Below are positions 49,568 to 62,583 of a stretch of DNA of 64,000 bases, in pieces; within the stretch, counting starts at the first letter, position 1; the number at the start of each line of letters is the position of its first letter. Location of the stretch: positions 17,113,690 to 17,177,689 of the forward strand of contig CM060463.1 of the NCBI GenBank assembly GCA_030544235.1, given 5' to 3'. Below the pieces are notes generated by a model. That model worked only from the letters and a program-made list of their open reading frames with translations, made no database searches and had not been told where the DNA came from. This DNA comes from Lepturacanthus savala (lineage: Eukaryota > Chordata > Actinopteri > Scombriformes > Trichiuridae). The translations under genes were made by a program, and so were the position numbers.

Positions 49568-49826
49568 AGAGAGTTATCCAGGCTGGCGACCCAGAGCTCT
49601 GGTGTGTGGGGTACACACACCATTCAGCCACACACTCACACCCACAGGCAATTTAGAGTCTTCATTTAACCTCATCATGTTTTTGGACTGTGGGAGTAAG
49701 CCGCAGACATGGGGAGAACATGCAAACTCCACACAGAAAGGTCAAGCTCAAGAACTTGAACCTGCAACCTTCTTACTATGAAGCAACAGTGCTAAGCACT
49801 GCATCACTGTGTCACCCCTACTCAGA
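49568..49826 (-). mobile_element. tRNA-headed SINE, diverged partial copy
   Basis: It keeps the head and body (CACACTCACACCCACAGGCA, GGGGAGAACATGCAAACTCC, AACTTGAACCTGCAACC) but lacks the 3' GGTATAGAAAATGAC tail. It is the most diverged copy in the window. Confidence 0.85.
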
Positions 49827-52218
49827 AATGTTTGGTGTAAAAAAAAAAAAAAAGAAAACTTTGCTATTGGTCCCTCTTGGAAAATAATGAACTGATATTG
49901 AGTGGTGAGTGAGGAACTATGAAATGAGGAAATGAGGACAACCTTATACATAGAAAACAACCAAACTCGTTATACTTCATGCCAGGGGGACCATGCGCTA
50001 ATTAACTCTGCCATTGACCCCTAACACACACACATGTATGCAGCCATGTCCTGTGGTTATTGAACTGGGGCAGATCCAACCCTGGTCAATGCCAGAGTTT
50101 GGTTTTCTAATCAAATAACAACAAAATAGAGCAACACGCATACACACACAAACACACACAGTAAGTAATTGTGTAATACACTGCTGTATGACTCAATAGA
50201 ACACTGTGGTTAGAGGGTCACACAAGTCATGTCATAGGAAAACACTCATTATGGCAAATTCAACAGAGACTGGTTATATGATTGTGTGTTTTGTGTGTGT
50301 CTGTCCTCTACCTGCATTGATCAAACTGAGAACAACAGCATAAGTTGGAACATAAAATGTCCAACACCTACAGACACATACACACTAGAACTGAGGTAAA
50401 ACACTGTGATCACGCATTTTCTCCCTCCCTTTTACACTTCTCTGTTTTTCTTGCCTCTCTTCAACACACATCTGCTTTTTATTCCCTTTCTTCAAATACA
50501 AACACATTCTAATACTTCTCTGTGCTTGTGCATGCCTGTGTTATTCCAGTGCTAAACTATGCTCAACGAAAACAGTATGTGGGCTGCTATCAATAAGGCT
50601 TTGTCCACTGGAGAATCCTGGATTGAGCCAAACATGGAGGAGGAACAGATGGGAACTATTGAACAAATTGTCCCTTACCTCTCAAATAACACACAACTGA
50701 TGAAAAACTGAGAGGAACAAATGAGCTTACAAGAGACTGGAATCATTCTCCAGCAAGGGACCTGCACTTATTTCAAAGTTACAATATGTCTACAAATGAC
50801 TAAACCCAATGTTTGTGGAGTTGTGTACTTTCATTATCCCAAATGTTTTCAACAAGTTCAGAATTTTTATCTTTGGCACGTTTTCCCCCTGCTTGTTTCG
50901 TCTTAGGGTTCTCCATCTGAAACTGTCAGTTTGAAGTGGTTTTATCTAGTTTTTAGCCACATTTTTAAGATACAACTTGGTTGTTTTTATGAAGAAAAAA
51001 TATTTTAGCCAAGGACGTATGGACGTATGGATCTGAAGTTATCAGTGCAACAAGCTGAGTTAGTTTGGTTAGCAGTGGGGAAACACAGATTGTTAATGTG
51101 AAGCTGCTTTATTCAGTATTTTTATCTTTAATCACCACGTCTGTTTGCTTTAGAGAGAAAGAGAAGACATCTGCAGATAATCTGTAAAAAAAAAAAAAAC
51201 TCTGAAAGTCTGAATCTTAAATTATAAAATAAGAAAAGAAGCTAACAATAATAGCATTTCACATATTATATAATGATGACGTCATCAACTCATGGTTTGT
51301 TATTTCTTAGCTCGATAGCCCACCAGCAGCCGAAAACTACATATTGTACTTTTAAGATTCAGGTCTGAATAATGGATGAAATGCAGACAACTATTTTGAG
51401 CGTAATCCAACCTAAATTCCTTGTTCGACAAAAGATACCAAATAGTTAATATTTCCTGAAAAACTGAAAAAAATTGTTTTTGTGCTAATTCATTTTATTT
51501 GAATAACATAGGCTGCTCAAAATACCATCAATTGACATATGGTAGACGGTAAAGAGGATGATACCATTGTTGTGGAAAACCACAACGGTGATATATCATC
51601 TCATGCAAGTGATATAGGAGGTTGGCACATTGGCAGAAGACCAAGCGAAATGTCAATTTACCCTAACTAAAATTACTGATTTCACTAGATTTAAAATTGT
51701 TGGAAACATTTGGGATGATAAAAGTACACAACTCAACAAAATATATAACACGGGTCTAATAATAGTAGGCACTTCACCATTTTAAAGTATGTGCAGCACA
51801 AATATTCAAGCTATTATAACAATACTTTATACACACACATACACATGGACACACATGAACAGGCCTCTTTCATAAGTATCAGGTGGCTCACTAATTGATC
51901 TGTTTAAAAATTTAAAGTGACAGATAAAGGCAGAGAGTGGGAGGGGGAGGAGGTGGAGGAGGAGAATGGGACCATCAGATTAAAAATGCCTGTTGGATAG
52001 TTCACTTTAAACACTCACAGAGTTGACTACAGAGAGAAAATGAAAGTAACAGGGTGAACAAAAGGTAGAAAAAAAATGAAACACAAAATTCAGATAATTA
52101 TTTGACCCCCAACAGTGCAGTTAATCACCCGCAACCTTCCCACAATTCTCTGTTGTTTCATTCACTCTAATCATGAGAGCCCCTTCATTAGAACAAACAG
52201 GGATACACGCCAAAAGTG

Positions 52219-52249
52219 TGTGTATGTGTGTGTGTGTGTATGTGTGTGT

Positions 52250-52293
<44 letters not shown>
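52219..52293. repeat. (TG)n followed by a G30 homopolymer
   Basis: A TG/TATG array ends in 30 consecutive G residues (52264-52293), an exceptional run for a vertebrate genome and strongly G-quadruplex-prone. The assembled length may be inaccurate. Confidence 0.95.
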
Positions 52294-52294
<1 letters not shown>

Positions 52295-53110
52295 CTGTGT
52301 GTATGTGGACTGAGCCAAACATGGAGGAGGAACAGGCAGCAATTATTGTACAAACCCAACACATGGTTGATGAAAAATAGATTTTAGAGAGGAAATAAAT
52401 GTTTTTGAATCAAGATTAAGACAATGGTCAGTAATTTATCCTCAATAACACAGAAGCAAGAACCAAACACCTGTGAAATGCAGCTGTCAGTCCATGTACA
52501 TGAGTCCATTTACATTTATCAGGTCCACTGTGAGGGAATAATAATCAATTTTAAAACATTAAAAACAAAGTTGCAATTTTGAGAGAAATCATAATATTTT
52601 AAAAATAAAATTGGGATTTTTCAAGAAAAAAAATGTGATGAGAATAAATATTACTCTCTATTTGTACGTTGGCATAACTTAACAGCTGAGTACAATTTTG
52701 TGTCTGAGTGAGTGAAAGAAACTGGGTCTTTTTTCCACATTTCAAAGCCCAAGAAAAGCCTAACTTGTCTAATTGAAGATTGCTGAGGGAAAATTGCGTC
52801 TTCTCTTCACTGACCAACACAATTCATTGTAGACACAGTGAGGTCTTGATCTTACATTCATTTCATCACTGTACGACATGTAGAAAGAGAATCTATATGG
52901 AGCTCGTAGTCACAAAATACACCTGTAGAACACAAACACACACGCCCACACACACACACACACACACATACCTGAGGTATTCTTATTCTGTTCAGTATCA
53001 GTCAACTGGAACCCCTAACCGCCAGGCAACCACCGGTTCTGGTCAAGAGGGTAAACCCAGGATAGAGCACCCTGAATGGGACTGGCAGAGCAGACAGCTG
53101 GTCTCTCTGC

Positions 53111-53143
53111 TGGAGGTGGATGGGATGGAGCCATCCACCTCCA
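53111..53143. repeat. perfect 13-bp GC-rich inverted repeat, 7-nt loop
   Basis: TGGAGGTGGATGG (53111-53123) pairs exactly with CCATCCACCTCCA (53131-53143) across GATGGAG. Confidence 0.92.
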
Positions 53144-53190
53144 GTAATCAGCTGGATAAAAAGCCAGCCAAAGGACATCTGAGTCACTCT

Positions 53191-53222
<32 letters not shown>

Positions 53223-54339
53223 CAGTTTCTCAACTCATTTCCAGTAATGCAACACCTCTGAGGAGTAGAATCCACAGAGGTTAACTTTAAGGGACCAATA
53301 AACTAACAGGAAAAAGGGCAGAAATGTTGCTGATGCTCTCAAATATGTATTATTAACAAAATGCATGGTTTACTTCCAGTAAGGATGTCCTTTACAATAA
53401 TATAAAAGGTTATTAGGTTTATTGATGAGGTGTTGGTTTTAAGACAGGAGAGTCAAATTCAATTTACAGTAGTTAATGGGCCACATACTGTACAGTTCAA
53501 TTTGATCTCAAGTGGGCTGGACCAGTAAAACAATTGTATAAATAAAAACACCTATTCAAAGAAACACATTATAAATAATTAAATAAATAAAAAAAACACA
53601 TTATAAATTCAACTTCAATTTACAAAACACAAGATATGTCTTAAGTCTGAAAGTGCAATTTCAACAAAACAATGTCTCAATTATTCCATATTCAAACTTT
53701 TTAAGCAGTAGATAAAGTTATCTGCTGCCTTATAAACCATTTACAAATCAAAATGGTGAATATTTTATCCCTTGAGCCCTGAAACATCACTGATTCCCCA
53801 TTTCTGTGAAGAAATAGGAACTGGTCCATTTTCTTGCCACTCTTTGTGGGCCCAATGCAAGAACTTTTCCAAAAGGCCAGAAACCCTTCAGAGTTAAGAC
53901 ACTTTGCCTGCAGCCATGAACTGTTTTCCATGGTGTTCAGGGTTCTTTACAATACCACAGGCATTTTGGGAGCAAGGTCAGCAGTGTTTTCGGATGCTGC
54001 AACTTGTATCCAGTGTCATTCACACAGTAAACAACACTAAGTACCACTAGAAGCATTATGCTAATGTAGCCTTCTTCCGACTGTCAGCTTTCTCAATGAA
54101 GCCAAATGAGTCTGTTATGACCAGATAGGAGCCTTTTAGCAAAGAAATGTTAATTAGCCTCCTCTCATATTCTTAAGAGCCCAGAACTTGAATTAATTAC
54201 TTTAAAAAACAAGTGCCAAACTGTTTTTGCTCACTTGACTTTAAAGCTTGAATAGATTTTTGGTTTGTCACAAAATTAGGGAAAGATAGTCGTAACACAG
54301 GAACGAGATAAACCCATTGACTGACATCTGCTGTCTCTA

Positions 54340-54500
54340 TACTCTCAAGACCATCGAGACCAAGATCCGGACCTGGGTCTTTTCAGTCGCTGAACCCTCC
54401 CTCTGGAACACCCTTCCCATCCATACCTTCAGGCTTCCACCCTACCATCATTTAAACAAGCCTTCAAAAACCCTGTTCCTTTTCTCTCCTTCCTCCCATT
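54340..54500 (+). pseudogene. LINE reverse-transcriptase C-terminal relic
   Basis: Translation gives TWVFSVAEPSLWNTLPIHTF, then KPSKTLFLF. The FSVAAP.LWNSLP...FK..LKT.LF pattern is the extreme C-terminus of L2-type fish LINE polymerases. There is no upstream coding part. Confidence 0.7.
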
Positions 54501-54845
54501 CCTGATATATTCTGCATAGTTTCTATAGTTTTTCTCCTTTACTAAAATGTAAAACCTCTTTAGGTGCTTCACATGTATTATATCCATTGCTTTTTTGTTA
54601 TTAACAGCCATTGCTTGACGCTAGTTGAATGTTGTCCTGTTGTCTGCATGCAGTTCATGTTCTGGTGGGCTACTGCCTGCATTAACTACTGTCTCTCTAA
54701 TGATGCTAAATATGCTGAAGCATAGTTTGCTTTATGTTTGCCTAACTCACTTCTTGTCTGCCCCACATGCTTGTGTGTTCTGTATTCTTCTGGCTCCTGA
54801 CCTGCTCACTCCAATATTGCCATGTTGTTTCCAAATGTAGATTTT

Positions 54846-55626
54846 ATTAAAGCAATATTTCAGAATTTTGGACATAGAGCATTTGCTACATCCATAGATA
54901 TATCTGAAGTGTAAAGACCATAATTTCCACTGATCCCTCCAATATTGAGTTTTGTAGCGATTTCCCTCCGGCCGGATTTTCAATATGATGAAAGTTCACC
55001 AAGCACGTTTCATTAACTCTTTCCCAAATGGCACACACAGCAGGGAAGCTCATGGTTTAACATTACTTGTTGTCAATATGTTGTCCTGCAATTTATAGAA
55101 GACTTGCTAACCGAATATTGAACGTGGAGTTAGTTTCTACAACTATTTTGAAGACCACAGTACAGCTTTTAGTCAACCTTTGGCACTTTGTCACAAATAG
55201 GAAGCAAAGCTGCCATAGAAGAAGCCTTCAGGCACTAAATGAAGCAGCTATTCTTCATGTCGGACCAGCAGCAGCACTCCCAACTACTGGGGTAAGTTAT
55301 GTTGCTCATATATCATGTCATATATAATAAATCCCTTCGCGGCAGTCGTCACACCAGATAGGAGCAACGCTCATTTCCAAACCTTTCAAAGCAAGTACAA
55401 ATGAATGAAATGGGAAACATTACATGGTACAGCTCACTGAGACCCACACCCAGCTTCCTACCAGTGTTTATTGAACTTCCATTATATTGAAAATCCAACC
55501 AGAGGGAAATCACCAAAAGCTCAATACTGGAAGGATCAGTGAAATCATGACCTCTATGATTCAGATACATGTCAGGAACATGGGAAATGGGGCTAGATGT
55601 CTAAAATACACAACTATCCCTTTAAT
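54846..55626. mobile_element. long-TIR non-autonomous DNA element, about 780 bp
   Basis: The first ~150 bp (from ATTAAAGCAATATTTCAG through CACTGATCCCTCCAATATTG to CCCTCCGGCCGGATTTTCAA) reappear inverted and diverged at 55480-55626 (ATTGAAAATCCAACCAGAGG ... CTATCCCTTTAAT). The unmatched middle (about 55000-55480) contains an 86-codon open frame and a CTGGG|GTAAGT donor-like site at 55290. Superfamily not determined. Confidence 0.65.
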
Positions 55627-55714
55627 GTTTTATCATATACTATTGATTGTGTAGTTACTGTGTGTGTATGTCTTCACTTCAACTGTCCTTGCTTTGTTAT
55701 TTATTTTTTTTTTT

Positions 55715-55845
55715 TTTTGTAGGGAGTTTTGTGTAACATCTGGCCAGGGGCTGCTAATAGAAAATAGCCTTTTGGCTGATTATGGCATATTTACAGAGAT
55801 GTTAATTAATATGCACTATCCATGTGAAATAAAAAACAATGAAGA
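55715..55845 (+). mobile_element. dispersed retroelement tail
   Basis: TTTTGTGTAACATCTGGCCA, then GGGGCTGCTAATAGAAAATA, then TATGGCATATTTACAG, TTAATTAATATGCACTATCC and GTGAAATAAA form a repeat unit frequent in fish genomes. It is preceded by a T14-type run. Confidence 0.5.
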
Positions 55846-56335
55846 GTGACATACAGGGAGTGGTGAGAGAGCAGCAGACAGCCTCAATGTCTAGAGGTAA
55901 ACAAGAGACAGAGACGCGCCGGTAACAGTTGCTATGGCTACATTGATGCTGAATATCCACCCATGCCCAACACATCACAACGATCAAATTTAATCTGGCG
56001 CTCTGATGTAAAGTCAAAACAAGACTGGATGATAGACATGTCTGATTAAGAGCCGCACTTTATTAATATATTAAAAAAAACAGCAGACAGACCAGTTAGC
56101 AACAAACAGGACAAAGAAAGACAGAAAACATGCAAACATGAGACAAACTGAAATATTATTAATGCTGACAGATATTTAAATCTAAAGTCATTTTCATCTC
56201 TTTCTTTATCAATCAACCAATCAGACTGTGTTTGTACAGCAGTTATACATCACAATGTATGATAATCATATTATATTATCACAAAACTCAACAAAATAAA
56301 ACAAGTACAATAATAACCGCTGCCCTATCACAGGT

Positions 56336-56339
<4 letters not shown>

Positions 56340-56395
<56 letters not shown>
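56340..56395. repeat. (CA)n microsatellite
   Basis: CA array, followed at 56395-56462 by a fragment of the dispersed fish repeat (AGTAGTTTTTCCGTAATCCT). Confidence 0.93.
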
Positions 56396-56400
<5 letters not shown>

Positions 56401-57478
56401 ATCACTACAGTGTAAAGTTTCACAAAAATTGTCCCAGTAGTTTTTCCGTAATCCTGTTCATCTTCTCCCTACAGTAAAAACAGGCCACATATGAGTTGTG
56501 ATCTTAGTTTGAAGTCACATCATTACTTCATTGTGTTTAGTTGATTTTAATGGTTGATAGAGTAAGAAATGTCTCTATTGTAAGTTGTGTAGCCCTCTAT
56601 AAAAACCAGGAAAGGATTCAATGAGCTTTGTTTTTTACTTTTGTTTTGTTTTTTGGCAGTCTAAACTACTTCAAATATCTTCTAAGGCTGCATCGAAATG
56701 TAAATTACCATCTGATGCCATGTTGGATCCACAGTTGTCAACAAAGTCATTTTTGTGTTTCATCATCGTCTTGCTGCACTATCCCTGTTCTGTGATTGGT
56801 AGACTGAATTGCAAAGTGAAATGAATTAGCATGCAAGGAAGGATTGGTACAACCTGGCTAGCTTTTAGCTCTGCTGTGCTCTGCTAAAAACAAATATGTA
56901 CCAAATCCATTTTTGGACTCCTCATAAACTACCATATCATGCCCCACAGAGCAGTCCAAGACAGACCCATAGTAGAATCACAAAAATCTAAGAAAAATTA
57001 CCAAAGTAACAACGTTGGACAGGCTACACACAAAAAACAAAGATAGAGAGAGTACACACTGACAGTTTTGAAAAATTTAAGGTTTTTAAAAAAAGTTGAT
57101 TTTATATGTTTGCATAACAACCTGGGTTTTGCAAAAAAAAAGCTTTATTGAGCTTTTATATATCAAAAATACATTTTTTTTTAATCCAGGAAGTAGTAAT
57201 GGTAACCGTGTAACCAAAGGTAAAGAAACAAACTGTAATACAACCAATAATGGCAAAACCTACAAAAACTGAATAAAATAGCAATAATAATATAGCTAAC
57301 TGTGTACTATATCATATTGTGTCCCAATACAGATGTAGATTTGAAATTTTGCAATTTTTTGTAGCTTTAAAACAACAAAAATGTACTTTTGTCTTTTGTA
57401 CAGTGTCTGCAGACTGCACAGCTTCTTGCTTCTTAACTAAAATAAAAATAAATACTCTGTCTCTCTGCGTGTTGGCAG

Positions 57479-57700
57479 GGAGTCCAGACAATGCAGAGAC
57501 TTATGAAAAGGTTCAAGAAGTAAAATGACGAAGGACACAGGGGGACGACTGAGCACACCGACTAGACACAGTGTCAGCAGGACATGGCAGCAGTGAGGTG
57601 TGTGTGTATGTGTGTATGTGTGTGTGTGTGTGTGTGTAGAGTGTGTCCAACGTACGACACTTCTTCCCTGATTGTCAAGTCAAATAAAGGTTGTCGCGCG
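57479..57700 (+). other. candidate terminal exon of an unidentified plus-strand transcript
   Basis: A pyrimidine tract (CTCTGTCTCTCTGCGTGTTGGCAG) is followed by an open frame SPDNAETYEKVQEVK and a stop (57526-57528). AATAAA follows at 57683-57688 with GT-rich sequence after it. The peptide is not recognised. No matching upstream exon was found, so this may be chance. Confidence 0.25.
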
Positions 57701-60556
57701 CCAATCCTATTGTCCTTACCCTGACCCCCCACCACAAAAAACCTGCCTCACCCCCAACACACACACACGCTCCAGTCCCACATGTCTTTGTCTCCAGCAA
57801 CAGGAGGTGTGGTCGTTTTTCTTCAGTTAATGAGTTGGTGGGGCCATGAGGGCCAAGCGGAGGCACGGGTCATTCATTCTTTTAGCCCTTTAAGCCTCCT
57901 TATCCCACTCCCCTTAAACAAACACAAACACACACACACACAAACACAAAATACACATTACAGTGATACAATATTACTGCTGGCGAGGTGAAAGCAGACA
58001 TCTTACCCAAATGTAAAATACATTTTAAACACCTCCACTAAGTTTATGCTCATACACATCAATATAAACACATACACACACACACACACACACAAACATT
58101 GTACTGGTGTCTGGAGACACAATAGCTTCTGGTAGCAGCTGGTCAGCAGTAGCAATAGGAGTGTCTTACACAGACACACATACACACGCGCGCACACACA
58201 CACACACATACACACGCACACAAACATGCAATATGTACAAGCCCCTGCATGTCTAATGACATGCCAAGACGACATAAGAACAAGAGAAGGCGACTTGACT
58301 GGCCATCTGTGGCATGGAAGCCATGTGGAACATCTGCGCCAATCAATAGCACACTCACTCTTTCACACACACACACACATTTACACACGGAGGCATGCAT
58401 GAGTGAACACACACGTTATAATTTCTGCATAGATGTTAACGGGTCATGTATCTAAACTGATGACCACACCAAAATGTTTTGAGTGAATTTGGAATTTCTC
58501 ATCATTAGTATTCTGCTCCTGTATTTCTTCGTCCAGATTAAATGAAGATGGAGAAGGAGAGTGTCTGTGTACAGTATTAGATTTATTGTGTGTTGTGTGA
58601 AAGTTGTGAGTTTTCACTATTTCAGTTGGAACTTCCTTTTCAAGTTTAAAATTTTCTGTTATCCAGATTTTCAATTGTGCATAATTAATACAAATCTGTG
58701 TCTTTTAGCTTATATTTATTCTTTATCCACCATTGTTTATCCACGTCTCCCACTATCTTTGGACATTTTGAATAGTTATTGATGGATTACTCCAAATTTG
58801 TATATGATTGGGGAATGCTGTTTTCTTAATGTGCTTTACATTAAAAAACAAAGCAAAATATGAAAATAAAGGCATAAAAATAAGAACATAGGTAACACTA
58901 GAAGGACACTTGGAGAGCGTATACCTTCACCACGCAAATATTCAGTCTTCTATCTGACATACAAATGTGCAGCACAACCAAAATGTGTGGCTGTATTTCT
59001 AAAAGTAACTGAAGTACATAAAATAACAGTGGAAATGTGTTTTAATATTTTTTATTGCTGTATATTAGGGTAAAAGAAAGTGATTTACTGTATAAATATA
59101 TACATGAGTAAACAGTAAGGATGGATATGTGAGCAGAGTGGCTGTTAGTAAATTATCTGGATCTATGTGTCTAAGTAGCTAATGTTTCTTAGCTACTTAC
59201 AATTACAGTTACATTAAAAATCAAAGCAGAAAGTTACTCATAGGCAACTAAACCAAATAATAATAATTTCTTACACAAATGTGTTTTTCGAATTTGGCAG
59301 AAACAGATAACAAACCAACAGAAAGTGGTCAACAACCACTAAAATGCTAAAACAATCATTGTGTATATTTCGTAGGTGTTAACCGCCCCAAAATGTAATG
59401 GGTTTGTCCTTAGCTAATAATACACCACCAAAAAAATATCTCCTTGGCAAATGTATTAAAAGAATTTTCAGCCCTCTCTTGTTGGTATTACTATGGTGCT
59501 GACCATTTGTAACAACATGGGGTGCTTATCTGCTTCAATTAGTCAATTAATGCATTTCTTTTTATTAATAATAATAATAAATGTTATGGTATCAAATTTA
59601 TTACATATGTGTTTGTCCCATCATCATTCCTGAAGTTATGATGCTATATTGGATGGTGTTTCAGCAATAACCAGCATAGGCCTCAGCCAGTTAAACAAAC
59701 AGATTCCACCATGTAGCCTAAAGTTCAATAATAATATTAGGATAGCATTACAACACTATCAATAATCAACCATCAGTTGATATTAGGAAATGCCAATCAC
59801 TATCTAGCAGATATTTGCAGCAGTGTGGTGAAGTCTCTATGGAAACAAAAGATGTTGAATATTGATAATTTCTGATTTCCTCACATTGTCTTCACAAGAA
59901 ATGCACAAGCTTCACTTTCAATCAGCAGGGACTTCTTTGAGACTTTGCGGGGTGCACGTAAAACATCAGGATTCTATGAAGAGGAATTGGAGTGTACACA
60001 CGCACACACACATACACACACCTCCCCCACTTCTGGGAAACACCTGCAGCCGTGCTTGTTATTCTGGGGAACAGGACACATGTGCCAGAACACAGTTGAC
60101 ACATCCATTAACCAATTACACTTTAGACAGCTCACTTACACAATAAGGACAAAATAAATTGTGGTGTACTAAAGACAAAATGAAAGTCGCCTTTCTTTTC
60201 AGCCTCATACTTATATTGAGTGCTTTTGGTCTGAGACACTTCCTGTTATGTCCTGCTGGACAGTGCAGGCTTGGTGCCCAGGCTCTGGCTGCTGCACAGA
60301 TCTTTGATTCAGATGTGAAGTTGTTTTCAAGATGAGAGTTCAGACTTGGTCCAAGACAGAGGCTGGACCCCCAAGAGGGGATTCACATAAAAAAAAAAAA
60401 AAATGAACAAAAAATGCCAAATTAAACAAAGCTCCATCTGAGGAGCAAACACAGAAGAAGAAAAACAGGACCATGCAGCCAGATTTTTAATTTCAACACA
60501 CAAGCGTCTGTTTGGTACTGTATGTCCTGGCTTCCTGTTAGTGGGCACACAAAACG

Positions 60557-60558
<2 letters not shown>

Positions 60559-60601
<43 letters not shown>
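60559..60601. repeat. (CA)n microsatellite
   Basis: Pure CA run. Confidence 0.95.
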
Positions 60602-60602
<1 letters not shown>

Positions 60603-60853
60603 CATGGCACATGGAGCCTCAATTTCTTTAATGAGACAAAGAGAGGTGGGAATCTAAGTAGGACATGATCAATCAATCAATTAATCAGCAGTCAATCAGC
60701 AACAAGAAAGACATGTATCCATGTTCATTTGACTGTGAGACAGATGTGAGTCCATCTTTTAAAAAATCAAATGCAAACAGGTTAAAAAATGTTTCAAATT
60801 TCAATTATTAACATTATTTTAGTAAGTGTGTATGAATAGTAAGATCATCAACA

Positions 60854-61185
60854 GTCAGTCAGTCATCTTCTATACCTGCTTATTCCTCATTAGGGTCACA
60901 GGGGTCTGCTGGAGCCAATCCCAGCACATTACAGGCGAGAGGCAGGGATACACCCCAGATGGTCGCCAGCCTATCATGGGGTACACACACCATTCACTCA
61001 CACACTCACACGTATGGGCAATTTTGAGTCTCCAATTAACCTCAGCATGTTTTTGGACTGTGGAAGAAAGCTGGAGAATCCACACAGACATAGGACGAAC
61101 ATGCAAACTCCACACAGAAAGGTCCCAGAACAAGGTCTTGAACCTTTTTGCTGTGAGGCAACAGCGGTACCTACTGCTCCACCCT
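60854..61185 (-). mobile_element. tRNA-headed SINE with 12-bp target-site duplication
   Basis: A reverse-orientation copy with a (GTCA)n tail and a partly degraded head. The perfect 12-bp duplication AGATCATCAACA (60842-60853 and 61186-61197) flanks it. Confidence 0.93.
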
Positions 61186-62421
61186 AGATCATCAACATTT
61201 TTCAGATAATAGGTCATTTTTCCTTTGCTTTACAAAGGTACTAAACAAATGTGATGTGTCCTGATATGACAATATAATTGATAAGGAGCAAAATAACAAT
61301 ACCACTTGAAATTTTATTGGTTTAGTGATAACATAGTGTGAAGTATCTGAAACATGTGTAAGGTATCACACAATATGAATCCTGACATGATTATTATGGG
61401 ACTATTTTAATTTCATAAGAATCTGGTTTTGCCCAAAATGTTTCAACCTGCACACTTGACTGTGCACTGTGTGGTGACCAACAAACAGACTGATGCTATT
61501 ACATGTGTTATTTTAAATGGCATCACATGAAGGATGGGTCTATTAATGCCAACCTCCATCCCTCACACACCGTAAACCTGTAAACAGGTCACTAGCCAAG
61601 GAGATTGTACGGTTTAATGTCCTTGACTCCTCTCTAATCCCGACCTTGGCATTCACTTGTGACCTGCCATACTCCATTGACTTCAGATTACTGTACACAC
61701 AGGCCCACAGCACAGCCTGCACACACACACAAACCCACACACACATGCGATAAAGTCTGAAACAAATCATCCTGTCTGTACATTAGCGGTGCAGTTGAGT
61801 GTGCTGTGTGCATGTACTATGCTCTGTCTGCCTATTTAACTCACTCAGTGTGTCATATACAGTAGAAAGATGCTGCAGACAAAGAAAATCATCAGTCAGT
61901 TTTACTCGATATGAGGATAACCAAACAGCTGTCTCAAAAACAGAAAAAAAATTGCAATCACAGTAATTCTCCTTATTTTAAAAACAACAACCTCCTCTTT
62001 AATTTGATATCAAATATATGTAGCATACATAGCTTGACATTAACGCATCTTAGTCTACCTAAAAGAAGAGAATGGAACTTCAGGTCTACTTCAGGGTCCA
62101 AGTATCTAGGTTTACTGTTTACTGACGGTGATAATGTGATTATGAGCCAAAATATTTAAACGGGTCAGGATCTCTCTCTCAACACAATGTTTTGTCTTAC
62201 CAGTATGAAGACAGGGGCAGAGGAAATTCTAGTTCTACAAAAACCCAACTGATCTCAACTTTACAATGTTCATTTCCAGTTCCAGAAACATCTGCAATAC
62301 GAAGCTCGGGACTTTATTTTGGGGTTTTGATGCACTGGGAAATATTGGAAAATAAAGGACATTCCGGGGCACAACAGTGAGATGAAGGCACAAAGAGGCC
62401 TTTTTCTCAATAAATCATATG

Positions 62422-62583
62422 TTGCTTTGCCTTGAAGTTCAAAAGAGGAGGTTGTGCACACATAGTCAGAGGAAAGGTGCATAGGAGAAGCAAAAAAGCT
62501 GCACAAGGAAAAAAGAACTTCTTTTTATGAAAACACTTTTAAAAAATAAATGAAGTTCTTTTTTCCTTGCTTTGCCTTGAAGT
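62422..62583. repeat. rearranged inverted and direct repeat cluster
   Basis: CAAGGAAAAAAGAACTTC (62504-62521) is the exact complement of 62552-62569. TTGCTTTGCCTTGAAGT occurs at 62422-62438 and again at 62567-62583. Confidence 0.9.

Larger units (their letters stand above)
49436..57478. other. intergenic or 5' intronic region
   Basis: No coding exon was recognised with confidence. Contents are a SINE fragment at 49568, a TG array with a G30 tract at 52219-52293, a GC-rich hairpin at 53111-53143, a LINE relic at 54340, a long-TIR element at 54846-55626, a retroelement tail at 55715-55845 and a CA array at 56340-56395. A unique stretch at 52990-53180 is GC-richer than its surroundings. Confidence 0.55.

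Noticed and set aside
53002..53217. Open frames on both strands around 53.0-53.2 kb
   Set aside because: The frames are short and overlap a CA repeat, with no recognised domain. Only the hairpin and composition were kept as observations.
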